From contig CAUBRZ010000007.1 in assembly GCA_958438515.1 (NCBI GenBank), positions 1-57,233 of the forward strand: DNA of 57,233 bases, given 5' to 3'. The stretch comes from an uncultured Clostridium sp. (GTDB lineage Bacteria; Bacillota; Clostridia; TANB77; CAG-508). The position numbers and the translations under genes are program-made. Numbering within the stretch: the stretch's first letter is position 1; every line of letters starts with the position of its first letter. The notes beneath the pieces were generated by a model that was not told the origin of the DNA, searched no databases, and was given only the letters and a program-made list of their open reading frames with translations. Of this stretch, positions 19,101-28,538 are shown in pieces.

Positions 19101-19613
19101 AAATTTTAGCCAACATTTTTTGTGAATAAAGTTTGAAAATTCATCTGCAGATCCAATTGAAAAAGAGTCTTTACTAAGTAAATAAGCATGTGTCTTATCA
19201 ATATATAAATAAAAAAATGTAGGAGTTTCAAATACCTTGCGTATGAAACTATATCTAATTACTTCAAACTGAAGTTTATCTCTTATCTTAAAATTTTTTT
19301 CATAAAAAATAAAACTAAATTCTTTTTCTTCTTGTATTTTTTTACTATTAAATTCTTTACGAACTTCTGCAATAGGATGCAAAAATCTCCATAAGAAAAA
19401 ACAAGATATAAAAATACAAAAAGTAATTGCCAATGTAAAATTATGATATGCTACTTGAGAAATTAAACAAAATAGAAAAAGAGCTATTATTGTTGCTGTA
19501 TATAGAATATAGCTAAATTTATATTTCTTGCTATGAAACTGTAGATATTCTTCATATACCTTTTTATTATATTTAGTTGTATTTTTGAATAATACTTTCA
19601 AATTAATCACCAA
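19098..19613 (-). CDS. YcxB-like two-helix membrane protein
   Basis: 171 residues. Two adjacent hydrophobic helices (about 35-75) are followed by a soluble domain with FYEKNFKIRD and IRYSFIRKVFETPTFFYLYIDKTHAYLLSKD, which resembles the YcxB-like C-terminal domain. The function is unknown. It is monocistronic and convergent with the HAD gene. Confidence 0.65.
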   Translation of the reverse strand: MVINLKVLFKNTTKYNKKVYEEYLQFHSKKYKFSYILYTATIIALFLFCLISQVAYHNFTLAITFCIFISCFFLWRFLHPIAEVRKEFNSKKIQEEKEFSFIFYEKNFKIRDKLQFEVIRYSFIRKVFETPTFFYLYIDKTHAYLLSKDSFSIGSADEFSNFIHKKCWLKF

Positions 19614-19704
19614 TTAAAAGTATAACATAAATTTATCAAAAACAAAATATTTGTAACAAATTATTACTATAGAGCATATAATTTAGAGATTAGGAGTGGT
19701 TATT

Positions 19705-20153
19705 ATGGCATATTCAGATAGAGAATTATTAGCAAGAATTGTTCAATGTGAAGCACGGAGGAGAAGGAGATAATCGGAATGAAAGCTGTTGCAACTGTGG
19801 TATTAAACAGAGTAAATGCTACACAAGGAGAATATGCAAGAATTTCACAAGGTGGAAGCATACGAAATATAATTTATCAGCCAGGTCAATTTGATTGTGC
19901 AACAGAAACATTATTTAATAGGTATAATCCACAAAACATATATAATATGAATCCAACTGAAATTCATTATAATATTGCAGATTGGGCTTTATCTGGGAAC
20001 AAATTAAATGAAATAGGGGAATGTTTATGGTATCTAAATCCATTTAAGCCAGTATGTAGTGATATATTTCCTAGCAATGGTTCAGGAACATTTCATACAA
20101 GATTAGGTGATCATTGTTTTTATAGACCAACTCCAGAATATCGAAACACATAA
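19705..20153 (+). CDS. cwlJ: Spore cortex-lytic hydrolase CwlJ, two +1 CGG frameshifts
   Basis: 148 residues after two skips, close to CwlJ length. CwlJ degrades spore cortex peptidoglycan during germination and needs GerQ, whose gene follows. The protein begins with the SleB/CwlJ domain ELLARIVQCEA. Extra C bases at 19756 and 19775, only 19 bp apart, precede GGA codons and restore CEA^GGEGDN^GMKAVATVV, the conserved catalytic-glutamate region. Both are needed: a single shift leaves the frame closed. The ATG at 19705 has a TAGGAGTGG site. Without shifting, the product ends after 25 codons. Confidence 0.9.
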
Positions 20154-20211
20154 AATGGTTATAGGTGTACCATTTATCTAAAACCTAAATATTAAGATAG
20201 GAGAACTAAAA

Positions 20212-20547
20212 ATGATAGAAGAACCAAGAAGAAATAACGAAAGAGAAAATAATAGACAAGTGGAAATAAATCAGAATTCACCAGAAATTTTAACAAATCC
20301 AATTTACACACCAGGTTTTTTAAGAGAACAAATAGGAAAGTTAATGAGAGTAGAGTTTCTAATTGGAACTAATAATTTAGTTGATAGAATTGGTATTTTA
20401 CAAGATGTAGGAACAAGTTATATTTTACTACGCTCTTTTGAAAATGACAGTTTAGTTTATTGTGATATATATTCTATAAAATTTATTACAATTTCTACAA
20501 CTAGTCTTTATGGTTCAAATACTAATAACAGGTATCGCTACTATTAA
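20212..20547 (+). CDS. gerQ: Spore coat protein GerQ
   Basis: 111 residues. The core IYTPGFLREQIGKLMRVEF, LIGTNNLVDRIGILQDVG and CDIYSIKFI is the GerQ signature. GerQ sits in the inner coat and holds CwlJ; the two genes are adjacent here with a short gap, as in Bacillus. The N-terminus is polar and Asn/Glu-rich. An AGGAGAACT site precedes the ATG. No frameshift site is present in this partner gene. Confidence 0.9.
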   Translation: MIEEPRRNNERENNRQVEINQNSPEILTNPIYTPGFLREQIGKLMRVEFLIGTNNLVDRIGILQDVGTSYILLRSFENDSLVYCDIYSIKFITISTTSLYGSNTNNRYRYY

Positions 20548-20595
20548 GATGCATTATTAAAAATTACATGTAAAAAATGAAAACAAATTAATAAC

Positions 20596-20632
20596 AAAAA
20601 AGAAACATTATAAAGTGTTTCTTTTTATTTTT
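20596..20632 (+). terminator. Terminator of cwlJ-gerQ
   Basis: AAAAAGAAACA and TGTTTCTTTTT arms with an 8-base loop and a T-rich tail. Confidence 0.8.
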
Positions 20633-20729
20633 GCTCCTTGCAAAAATTATGTTTTTATGCTTTAATTAATATGAAAAAAGTATAAAAATACAAACATATG
20701 GGGAAAACAAATAAATAGGAGGAAAAGTA

Positions 20730-21597
20730 TTGGAGTATGATGTTATTATAATAGGAGCAGGTCCTGCTGGAATATCATCAAGTATATATTCTGCTAGAGC
20801 TAATTTAAAAACTTTAGTATTATATAAAGATATATCGAGTATTGAAAAAGCACAAAAAATAGAAAATTATTATGGATTTGAAAAAGGAATAGATGGAAAT
20901 AAATTATATCAAACTGGTTTAAAGCAAGCAAAAAATTTAGGAGTAGAAATAAAAAAACAAGAGGTTATTAAAATAGAAAAAGAAAAAGATATATTTCATA
21001 TATATACTACAGATTTTATCTATAATTCAAAATCAATAGTTCTTGCTACTGGTAACAAAAAAAATAGCCCACAAATAACAGGAATTGATAAATTTGAAGG
21101 TAGAGGAGTGAGTTATTGTGCAACATGTGACGGCTTTTTTTATAAAAACAGTGATGTAGCAGTTTTAGGAGATAGTAATTATGCAATTTCAGAAACTAAT
21201 GATTTATTAAATATTGCAAAAAAAATAACGATATTAACAAATGGTAAAAAAGCACCAGAATTTAGAGCAGATAATGTAAGTATTGATACTAGAAAAGTAA
21301 AGCAAATTAGAGGAAAAACAAAAGTAGAAGAAGTAGAATTTGAAGATGGAGATACATTACCAACTAATGGTATCTTTATAGCACAAGGTGTAGCAGGAAG
21401 CACAGAATTTGCAAAAAAATTAGGAGCAATTGTAAAAAATGATAAAATAGTTGTAGATCAAAATATGCAAACTAATATAAAAGGATTATATGCTTGTGGA
21501 GACTGCACACGGAGGAATATTACAAGTGTCAAAGGCAGTATATGAAGGAATGGTTGCAGGATTACAAGTAATTAAATATATAAGAAATTGGAGGTAA
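20730..21597 (+). CDS. trxB: Thioredoxin reductase-like flavoprotein, one +1 CGG frameshift
   Basis: 288 residues with one skip, TTG start after AGGAGG. It should reduce the thioredoxin encoded 4 bp downstream. The FAD motif GAGPAG (9-14) and the redox pair CATC (Cys130, Cys133) are present. The NADPH half is unusual: VLGDSNYA replaces the GGGxSA motif and no HRRxxxR motif is seen. This resembles ferredoxin-dependent flavin thioredoxin reductases of clostridia, so the electron donor may not be NADPH (inference). The extra C at 21510 lies between Thr260 and Gly (CGDCT^GGILQVSKAV), within the C-terminal FAD-binding motif. Confidence 0.88.
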
Positions 21598-21601
21598 TAA
21601 A

Positions 21602-21913
21602 ATGAGTGTTTTAAAAATAACAGGAGAAAATTATGAAGAAGAGGTGTTAAATTCAGAAAAAAAAGTTTTGATTGACTTTTATGCTGACTGGTGTGGTCCT
21701 TGTAAAATGATGTCTCCTATAATTGATAAAGTTGAAGAGAAAATGGGAGACAGTATAAAAGTAGGAAAGATAAATGTTGATGAAGAACATGACTTAGCTA
21801 TTAAATATGAAATTATGAGTATCCCTACAATTGTTATAATAAAAGATGGAAAAGTAGAAAAGACACTTGTAGGTTTAAGGGATAAATCAGAAATAGAAGA
21901 GGCTTTAAAATAA
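21602..21913 (+). CDS. trxA: Thioredoxin
   Basis: 103 residues with the WCGPCK active site at 30-35 and the cis-proline segment SIPTIVI. It is the substrate of the adjacent reductase and starts 4 bp after its stop. It has no frameshift site, so reductase and thioredoxin would respond differently to any change in frameshift efficiency. Confidence 0.96.
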   Translation: MSVLKITGENYEEEVLNSEKKVLIDFYADWCGPCKMMSPIIDKVEEKMGDSIKVGKINVDEEHDLAIKYEIMSIPTIVIIKDGKVEKTLVGLRDKSEIEEALK

Positions 21914-21916
21914 ATT

Positions 21917-21959
21917 AAAAGATATGGAAGATTATTTAATTAAAGATTCCATATCTTTT
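21917..21959. terminator. Bidirectional terminator between trxA and the RluA-type gene
   Basis: AAAAGATATGGA and TCCATATCTTTT arms. It overlaps the last codons of the minus-strand gene. Confidence 0.75.
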
Positions 21960-22810
21960 GCTAATTTGGAAGTGAAAATTAGACTTCCATTAGTTATAGG
22001 ATGTATGCATTTAATTTGATAACTGTGTAAAGCTTGTCTATTTATTTTAGAAGAAGGATTATTATATAAAGTATCTCCTAAAATAGGATGATCAATAGCT
22101 TTCATATGTATTCTTATTTGATGAGTTCTTCCTGTTTCTAACTTTAATTTTATTAAACTATAATCTTGAAATTCTTTAATTACAGTATATTTTGTTATAG
22201 CATCTTGACCATTTTTATCAATACATCTTTCAATAATACTTCCTTTTTTTCTTGCAATTGGAAGATTTATAGTTCCTTTTTTATTAGGCAAAATGCCTTC
22301 AACAAGTGCTAGATAATATTTTTCAAAAACACCTTTTTTCATCTGTTTACTTAATTCTTCTTGAATGTATTCACATTTAGCAAAAATAACCACACCAGAA
22401 GTATTAAAATCAAGCCTATTTACAGGCCTTATTTTTTTCTTTAGACCAATTAAATCAAAATAATATTTAACTCCATTGGATAATGAAGTATCATAATGAA
22501 GATAAGAAGGGTGAACTGCAATTCCAGAAGGTTTATCTAAAACAAGAAACCAGTCGTCTTCGTAAATAATATTAAGTTGCATTTTAGTTGGAACAATATT
22601 GGAATTATCTTCTTCCATATTTAAATCTACTAAAATAGTATCGCCAATTGAAATATCATTTCTAGTATCAACAACATTATTGTTTTTGTAGATTTTTTCA
22701 TTTCTTATTAGCTTTGATTGTAACTTGGAAGAAAGATTGAATTCCAATGATAATATTTCATTTATATTTTTGTATTTATTATTTTTATCTACATAGTATT
22801 TTAATTCCAT
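21932..22810 (-). CDS. RluA-family pseudouridine synthase
   Basis: 292 residues. An S4-like N-terminal region precedes the catalytic motif RPVNRLDFNTSGVVIFAK, whose RLD aspartate is the nucleophile for uridine isomerisation in rRNA or tRNA. The HPSYLHYD, LETGRTHQIRIHMK and HPILGDTLY blocks are intact. The target site cannot be told from sequence. It is divergent from trmB. Confidence 0.9.
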   Translation of the reverse strand: MELKYYVDKNNKYKNINEILSLEFNLSSKLQSKLIRNEKIYKNNNVVDTRNDISIGDTILVDLNMEEDNSNIVPTKMQLNIIYEDDWFLVLDKPSGIAVHPSYLHYDTSLSNGVKYYFDLIGLKKKIRPVNRLDFNTSGVVIFAKCEYIQEELSKQMKKGVFEKYYLALVEGILPNKKGTINLPIARKKGSIIERCIDKNGQDAITKYTVIKEFQDYSLIKLKLETGRTHQIRIHMKAIDHPILGDTLYNNPSSKINRQALHSYQIKCIHPITNGSLIFTSKLAKDMESLIK

Positions 22811-22952
22811 TACACATTAAATCCTTTTTTGATTTTTTCTATTATATAATAAATCTTAAAAAAAGTAAAAACATACATAAAAATACACTTGAACCAAAAA
22901 ACAAAATTTGATACAATACACCTTAAGAAATAGTGATTATGGGGGAAAATAA

Positions 22953-23615
22953 ATGAGAATAAGATATAAAAAATGGGCAAGACCAGAATTAGAGGCAAGC
23001 AATTTTTATGAAGATGAACCACAAAACTGGAAAGGAAAATGGAATGAGCATTTTGAAAATTCAAAAAATCCATTAATGCTAGAATTAGGGTGTGGAAAAG
23101 GTCAATTTATTTCTAATTTGGCAGTAAAGAATCTACAAATAAATTATATTGCAATTGATTTGGTAGATGCGATGTTGGGATTAGCAAAAAGAAATGTGGA
23201 AAAAACATATGAGTTAGAAAAAGCAGAACCAAAAAATATAATATTAACTAGATTTGATATTGAAAGAATTGATTTAATTTTAGATAAAAAAGATAAAGTA
23301 AAAAGAATCTATATCAATTTTTGTAATCCTTGGCCAAAGGGAAAACATAGAAAAAAAAGACTAACACATACGAAACAATTAGAAAAATATAAGAAATTTT
23401 TAGATGATAATGCTGAAATTTATTTTAAAACAGATGATGATGATTTATTTAATTCAAGTTTACTGTATTTTGAAGAAAGTGGATTTGAAATTACCAAAAA
23501 AACATATGATTTACATGGTAAACCAATTTTTGAGGAAAATATAGAAACAGAACATGAAAAAATGTTTTCTGAACAAGGAATAAAAATAAAAGCACTAATT
23601 GCAAGATTAAAGTAA
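22953..23615 (+). CDS. trmB: tRNA (guanine-N7-)-methyltransferase
   Basis: 220 residues. TrmB adds m7G46 to tRNAs using S-adenosylmethionine. The SAM motif LELGCGKGQF, the IDLVDAM turn, the NFCNPWPKGKHRKKRLTH signature and the C-terminal YFKTDDDDLF are all present. Length matches. It is followed 48 bp later by the DUF4116 gene. Confidence 0.95.
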   Translation: MRIRYKKWARPELEASNFYEDEPQNWKGKWNEHFENSKNPLMLELGCGKGQFISNLAVKNLQINYIAIDLVDAMLGLAKRNVEKTYELEKAEPKNIILTRFDIERIDLILDKKDKVKRIYINFCNPWPKGKHRKKRLTHTKQLEKYKKFLDDNAEIYFKTDDDDLFNSSLLYFEESGFEITKKTYDLHGKPIFEENIETEHEKMFSEQGIKIKALIARLK

Positions 23616-23663
23616 AGTGGCATATTTTAGATTTTATATTTAAAAATATAGAAGGGATAGATA

Positions 23664-24176
23664 ATGGACGAAAAAGAAGTAATTAAAAACAAAGATAATA
23701 AAGAGTTTATCTTAAAAGCAGTATCAGAAAATGGAAAGTTTTTAGAACTAGCATCTAAAGAGTTACAAAATGATAAAGAAGTAGTTCTTAAAGCATTAGA
23801 ACAGGATGCAGAGGCATTAGAATTTGCAAGTGAAGAATTAAAAGATAACAAAGAAGTAGTAATGAAAGGAATAAAAGGGGCCCCATGGACAATATGTTAT
23901 GCATCTGAAAAATTAAGAGAAGATAGAACAATAATAATGGAATGTTGTAAAAACTATGGACAAGCTTTATATTTTGCATCTCAAGAATTAAGAGCAGATA
24001 TGGAAATTGTAAAATTAGCTGTACAAAATAAAGGTATTATTATTAAATATGCATCTGAGGAACTAAGAGCTAATAAGGAACTAGCCTTAATTGCTGTTAA
24101 ACAAAATAAGCAAGCATATCACTTTATTTCAAGTGATTTACAAGAAGATGAAGAAATAAAAGAATTAATAAAATAA
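23664..24176 (+). CDS. DUF4116-repeat protein
   Basis: 170 residues built from about five helical repeats of the form ANKELALIAVKQN..A..FAS.EL, which is the DUF4116 signature. Such repeats are common in protists and scattered in bacteria; the function is unknown. An AAGGGATAG sequence precedes the ATG. Confidence 0.75.
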   Translation: MDEKEVIKNKDNKEFILKAVSENGKFLELASKELQNDKEVVLKALEQDAEALEFASEELKDNKEVVMKGIKGAPWTICYASEKLREDRTIIMECCKNYGQALYFASQELRADMEIVKLAVQNKGIIIKYASEELRANKELALIAVKQNKQAYHFISSDLQEDEEIKELIK

Positions 24177-24252
24177 AACATTTAAATAAAATATCTTGTG
24201 CTTTTTTAAATTTATTTATATAATGTAAAAAATTATTAGTAAGGAGGAAATA

Positions 24253-25263
24253 ATGTCATTCATAGAAGATATAAAAGAAAGGGCAAAAAGACAAATAAAG
24301 ACAATTGTGCTTCCAGAAGCAGAAGACATTAGAACTTTACAGGCAACAGAGCAAGTACTAAAAGAAGGATATAGCGAAATAGTATTAGTAGGAAACAAAG
24401 AAAAAATAGAAATAAAAGCAAAAGAAAATCATATAGATATTACAAGAGCCAACATAGTAGATCCAAATAATTGTGAGAAATTTGACGAATATGCTAATTT
24501 GTTATATGAATTAAGAAAACACAAAGGAATGACAATAGAACAAGCAAAAAAATTAGCAAAAGATCCAGTTTATTTTGGGATGTTAATGGTAAAAGATGAA
24601 AATACAATAGCAGATGGTTTAGTCTCAGGAGCTATACATTCTACAGCTGATACATTAAGACCAGCCTTGCAAATATTAAAAACAGCACCATCTACTAAAT
24701 TTGTATCTGCATTTTTTATAATGGTAGTACCAAATTGTCAATATGGAGAAAAGGGAACATTTATATTTAGCGATAGTGGATTAAACGAAAATCCAGATGC
24801 TGAAGTATTATCTGAAATTGCAATAGCATCTAGTAAAAGTTTTAAACAACTAGTAGAAAAAACACCAAAGGTTGCAATGCTTTCTTATTCTACATATGGA
24901 AGTGCTAATTCAGAATTAACTGACAAAGTAATTCTTGCAACTAAAAAAGCGAAGGAGAAATCAAAAGGATTATTAATAGATGGCGAACTACAATTAGATG
25001 CTGCAATTGTACCAGAAGTATCAAAACTAAAAGCACCAAATAGTCCTTTAAAAGGAAATGCAAATGTATTGATATTTCCAAATTTAGATGCAGGAAATAT
25101 TGGATATAAATTAGTTCAAAGGTTAGCAAAAGCAGAAGCATATGGTCCACTTTGCCAAGGAATTGCAAAACCGGTAAATGACCTATCAAGAGGTTGTAGT
25201 AGCAAGGATATAGCAGGAGTAGTGGCAATAACTGCTGTTCAGGCTCAAGAAAAACAAACTTAA
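24253..25263 (+). CDS. pta: Phosphate acetyltransferase
   Basis: 336 residues. It converts acetyl-CoA and phosphate to acetyl phosphate. Family blocks include TIVLPEAEDIR, ADGLVSGAIHSTADTLRPALQI, FIFSDSGLNENPDAE, ANVLIFPNLDAGNIGYKLVQRLA and the end PVNDLSRGCSSKDIAGVVAITA. An AAGGAGG site precedes the ATG. It heads a pta-ackA-ackA operon (16 bp to the next gene). It contains no frameshift site. Confidence 0.96.
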   Translation: MSFIEDIKERAKRQIKTIVLPEAEDIRTLQATEQVLKEGYSEIVLVGNKEKIEIKAKENHIDITRANIVDPNNCEKFDEYANLLYELRKHKGMTIEQAKKLAKDPVYFGMLMVKDENTIADGLVSGAIHSTADTLRPALQILKTAPSTKFVSAFFIMVVPNCQYGEKGTFIFSDSGLNENPDAEVLSEIAIASSKSFKQLVEKTPKVAMLSYSTYGSANSELTDKVILATKKAKEKSKGLLIDGELQLDAAIVPEVSKLKAPNSPLKGNANVLIFPNLDAGNIGYKLVQRLAKAEAYGPLCQGIAKPVNDLSRGCSSKDIAGVVAITAVQAQEKQT

Positions 25264-25279
25264 TTAGAAAGGAGCAAAA

Positions 25280-26471
25280 ATGAAAGTATTAGTTTTAAAT
25301 TCAGGAAGTTCATCACTAAAATATCAAGTAATTGATATGGAAACAGAAGAAATGTTAGTAAAAGGTTATTTTGAAAGAATAGGACAGGCAAATTCTTTTT
25401 TAACACATAAGGTAAATGGAGTAAAACATAAATTTGAACAACAAGTTAAAAATCATGAAGATGCTATACAATTTGTATTAGATAGAATTACAAATGACCA
25501 TTATGGAGTAATAAAAAATTTAAGTGAATTAGGTGGAATTGGACACCGTGTTGTACATGGAGGAGAAAAGTTTTCAAATTCAGTTGTAATTACAGATGAG
25601 GTAATAAAACAAATAAAAGAATGTAGTGATTTGGCGCCATTACATAATCCTGCAGCTATTCTTGGAATAGAGGCATGCAAAAAAATTGTACCAAATATGA
25701 AAATGGTAGCAGTATTTGATACAGCATTTCATCAAACGTTACCTAAAGAAAGATATATTTATCCTATACCATATAGTTATTATGAAAAATATGGAATAAG
25801 AAAATATGGATTCCATGGAACGTCACATCAATTTGTATCTCAAAGAGTAGCTAAACTTCTTAATAGGAATATAGAAGACTTAAAAATAATAAATTGTCAT
25901 TTAGGACAAGGAGCAAGTATTTGTGCGATAAAAAATGGAAAATCAGTGGAAACTAGTATGGGATTAACTCCATTAGGACGGAATTGTTATGGGAACTAGA
26001 AGTGGAGATTTGGATCCATCTGTGGTCACATATATTATGCAAAAGGAAAATTTAAAACCAAATGAAATGAGTGATATTTTAAATAAAAAATCGGGAGTAT
26101 ATGGTATTTCTAGAGTATCAGTTGATTTTAGAGATATAGAAGTAGAAGCAGCAGCTGGAGGGTATCATGCTAAGTTAGCATTGGATATATTTCATGATAC
26201 AGTAGCAAATTATATAACACAATGTATGGTAGCTATGAATGGAGTAGATGTTATTACATTTACGGCTGGCGTTGGGGAAAAAGGTCAAGACTCTAGACAG
26301 GCAATTTGTGATAAATTAGAACTATTTGGTGTGAAATTGGATAAAGAAATCAATCAAGCCAAGAAGGGAATTGAAGGAAAAATATCAACCCCAGATTCAA
26401 AAGTAGAAGTATATGTAATACCAACAAATGAAGAATTAATGATTGCAAGAGAAGTTGCAAAACAAATTTAA
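25280..26471 (+). CDS. ackA: Acetate kinase, copy 1, one +1 CGG frameshift
   Basis: With one base skipped it is 396 residues, exactly the length of copy 2 next door. It makes ATP and acetate from acetyl phosphate. The extra C (25979) follows GGA and precedes GGA, giving GLTPLG^GIVMGTRSGDLDPS; copy 2 has an uninterrupted GGT GGT ATT at the same point. The catalytic arginines and the GHRVVHGGEKF and FDTAFHQTLP motifs are intact. Some normally conserved positions differ (GISRVS for GISGVS, FTAGVGEKGQDS), so the enzyme may be less active or of altered specificity. Confidence 0.92.
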
Positions 26472-26473
26472 AA

Positions 26474-26528
26474 ACGACAAGAAATGATAAAAAATATTAA
26501 AAAAATGAAATGAAAAAGTGGTGTCCCC
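26474..26528 (-). repeat. Probable single REP/MITE-like repeat end between ackA copies
   Basis: Read on the minus strand it starts GGGGACACCACTTTTTCATT and about 35 bp later reaches CTTGTCG. This matches the GGGGACAGGACTCTTTTATT ... TTGTCG arrangement of the copy in nrdD. The match is partial and judged by eye. Confidence 0.4.
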
Positions 26529-26552
26529 ACTATTTCAGAAAGGAAGAATAAA

Positions 26553-27743
26553 ATGAAAATATTAGTTTTAAATTGTGGTAGTTCATCATTAAAATACCAA
26601 TTAATAAATATGGAAAATGAGGAAGTGTTAGCTTCTGGAAAATATGAAAGAATAGGAGAAGAAGAAGCTTTTATTACACATAAAGTACATGGAAGAAAAA
26701 TAAAAATAGAAAAAGCAGCCTATAATCACAAAGAGGCAATTAAGTTCGCATTAGAACAACTTACAAATCCAGAATATAAAGTTATAGATAATTTAGAACA
26801 AATACATAGTATAGGACATCGTTTAGTGCATGGTGGAGAAAAAATATCTGAATCTGTTATAATTAATGAAGAAGTTATAAAAGTTTTAGAGGAATATAGT
26901 GATTTGGCACCATTACATAATCCAGCTTGTATATTAGGAATTAAAGCTTGTATGGAAGTAATGCCAAATAAAAAAATGGTTGGAGTATTTGATACAGCTT
27001 TTCATCAAACTATGCAAAAAGACAAATTTATATATCCAATTCCTTATAATTACTACAAACAATATAGTATAAGGAAATATGGATTCCATGGTACATCTCA
27101 TATGTATGTATCTCAAAGACTTGCAGAAATAGAAAATAAACCAATTGAAGATTTAAAAATCGTAACTTGCCATTTGGGTCAAGGTTCAAGTATATGTGCA
27201 GTAAATGGAGGAAAATCTATTGATACTAGTATGGGATTGACACCACTTGGTGGTATTCCAATGGTAACTAGAAGTGGAGATATAGATCCTTCTGTGTTAA
27301 CTTATATTATGAAAAAAGAAAATATTTCAGCAAAAGAAATGGAAGATATATTGAATAAACAATCTGGAGTATCAGGAATTTCAGGTTTAGCACCAGATTT
27401 TAGGGTTATTGAACAAGCTGCAAATGATGGAGATGAAAGAGCAAAAATTGCAATGAACAATTTTAAATATACAGTTGCAAGTTATATTGCAAAATATGCA
27501 GTTGCAATGAATGGTATAGATAGTATTGTTTTTACAGGTGGAGTTGGAGAAAATCAAATTAATATAAGGAAAGGTATTTGTCAACAATTGGAGTTTATGG
27601 GAGTAGAGATTGATGAAAATCTTAATAATATGAGAGGAGAAGAAAAATTAGTTTCTAAACCTACATCAAAAGTAAAAATTTATGTTATACCAACAAATGA
27701 AGAATTAATGATTGCAAAAGAAACAAAAAGACTTGTAAAATAA
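26553..27743 (+). CDS. ackA: Acetate kinase, copy 2
   Basis: 396 residues, intact. It has the GHRLVHGGEK, FDTAFHQTM, GLTPLGGIPMVTRSGDIDPS and FTGGVGENQ motifs. It is clearly related to copy 1 along the whole length but diverged, so the duplication is not recent. At the position where copy 1 has an extra C it reads through normally, giving an internal control for the frameshift call. AGAAAGGAAG precedes the ATG. Confidence 0.95.
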   Translation: MKILVLNCGSSSLKYQLINMENEEVLASGKYERIGEEEAFITHKVHGRKIKIEKAAYNHKEAIKFALEQLTNPEYKVIDNLEQIHSIGHRLVHGGEKISESVIINEEVIKVLEEYSDLAPLHNPACILGIKACMEVMPNKKMVGVFDTAFHQTMQKDKFIYPIPYNYYKQYSIRKYGFHGTSHMYVSQRLAEIENKPIEDLKIVTCHLGQGSSICAVNGGKSIDTSMGLTPLGGIPMVTRSGDIDPSVLTYIMKKENISAKEMEDILNKQSGVSGISGLAPDFRVIEQAANDGDERAKIAMNNFKYTVASYIAKYAVAMNGIDSIVFTGGVGENQINIRKGICQQLEFMGVEIDENLNNMRGEEKLVSKPTSKVKIYVIPTNEELMIAKETKRLVK

Positions 27744-27771
27744 TGTGATAAGTAGATAAATATTGATTAAT

Positions 27772-27816
27772 AAAAAATAGAAAGTTTTTTATAAAAAATT
27801 TTTCTATTTTTTTTGA
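27772..27816 (+). terminator. Terminator after the pta-ackA-ackA operon
   Basis: AAAAATAGAAA and TTTCTATTTTT arms, weak A:T pairing but followed by a long T run. Confidence 0.6.
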
Positions 27817-27923
27817 TTTTTTTATTGACAATTAACTATAATATATGGTTAAATGTTTACTATAATATAGGAGCTAATATTTACAACTTAGTTTTACTTT
27901 TAAATAGATAGGAGGTGAAGATA

Positions 27924-28490
27924 ATGGAAGAAAGTGTTAACATTAAAACAGTATTAGAAGAGCTTAGAGAGTTTAGAAAAGAAAACAATAATAGGCTAAC
28001 AATATTAGAAGCAGCAGTTGATAAGAACACTAAAAATATCAATAGATTAGAAGTAGCTGTTGATAAGAATACTAAAAATATCAATAGGCTAGAAGTAGCT
28101 GTTGATAGAAATACTGAAAATATTAATAGGTTAGAAATAGCAGTTGATAAAAATACAGCAAATATTAACCGTTTAGAAGAAATTAGTAAAAAAAGTGTTA
28201 AGAGAATAACAAGTTTAGAAGAGGAAAGAAAAAAGGACAGAAATGATATATTAGATGTATTAGATAGAATGGAAAAGAGTATAAGTAATAGATTTGATGA
28301 GATGAAAGACTACATAGATGTAAAGTTTGATAAAATATATGCAGCTCAAATGGTAAATGATATAGAACATGCTGAGTTTAGACAGTTACTTAAGGCATAT
28401 GGAATAAAATTAAATTTTTATGATGTAAGAATTAGATATTTAGAAGAATGGAAGAAACAATTAGGTGATGATGGATTTGTAACAGTATAA
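27924..28490 (+). CDS. Coiled-coil protein with four 14-residue repeats
   Basis: 188 residues from the ATG at 27924, preceded by TAGGAGGTGAAG; an in-frame GTG at 27915 lies inside that site. Residues ~30-85 are four tandem copies of a VAVDKNTKNINRLE-like unit (42 bp in DNA), each with hydrophobic residues spaced as in a coiled coil. The C-terminal third is a charged helix ending YLEEWKKQLGDDG. I do not recognise the family; similar repeat coiled coils occur in hypothetical proteins of Firmicutes and their phages. It is monocistronic. Confidence 0.75.
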   Translation: MEESVNIKTVLEELREFRKENNNRLTILEAAVDKNTKNINRLEVAVDKNTKNINRLEVAVDRNTENINRLEIAVDKNTANINRLEEISKKSVKRITSLEEERKKDRNDILDVLDRMEKSISNRFDEMKDYIDVKFDKIYAAQMVNDIEHAEFRQLLKAYGIKLNFYDVRIRYLEEWKKQLGDDGFVTV

Positions 28491-28538
28491 TATTTTTAGA
28501 AATAATATATAATAAACAGAATAAATCATAAAAAACTC

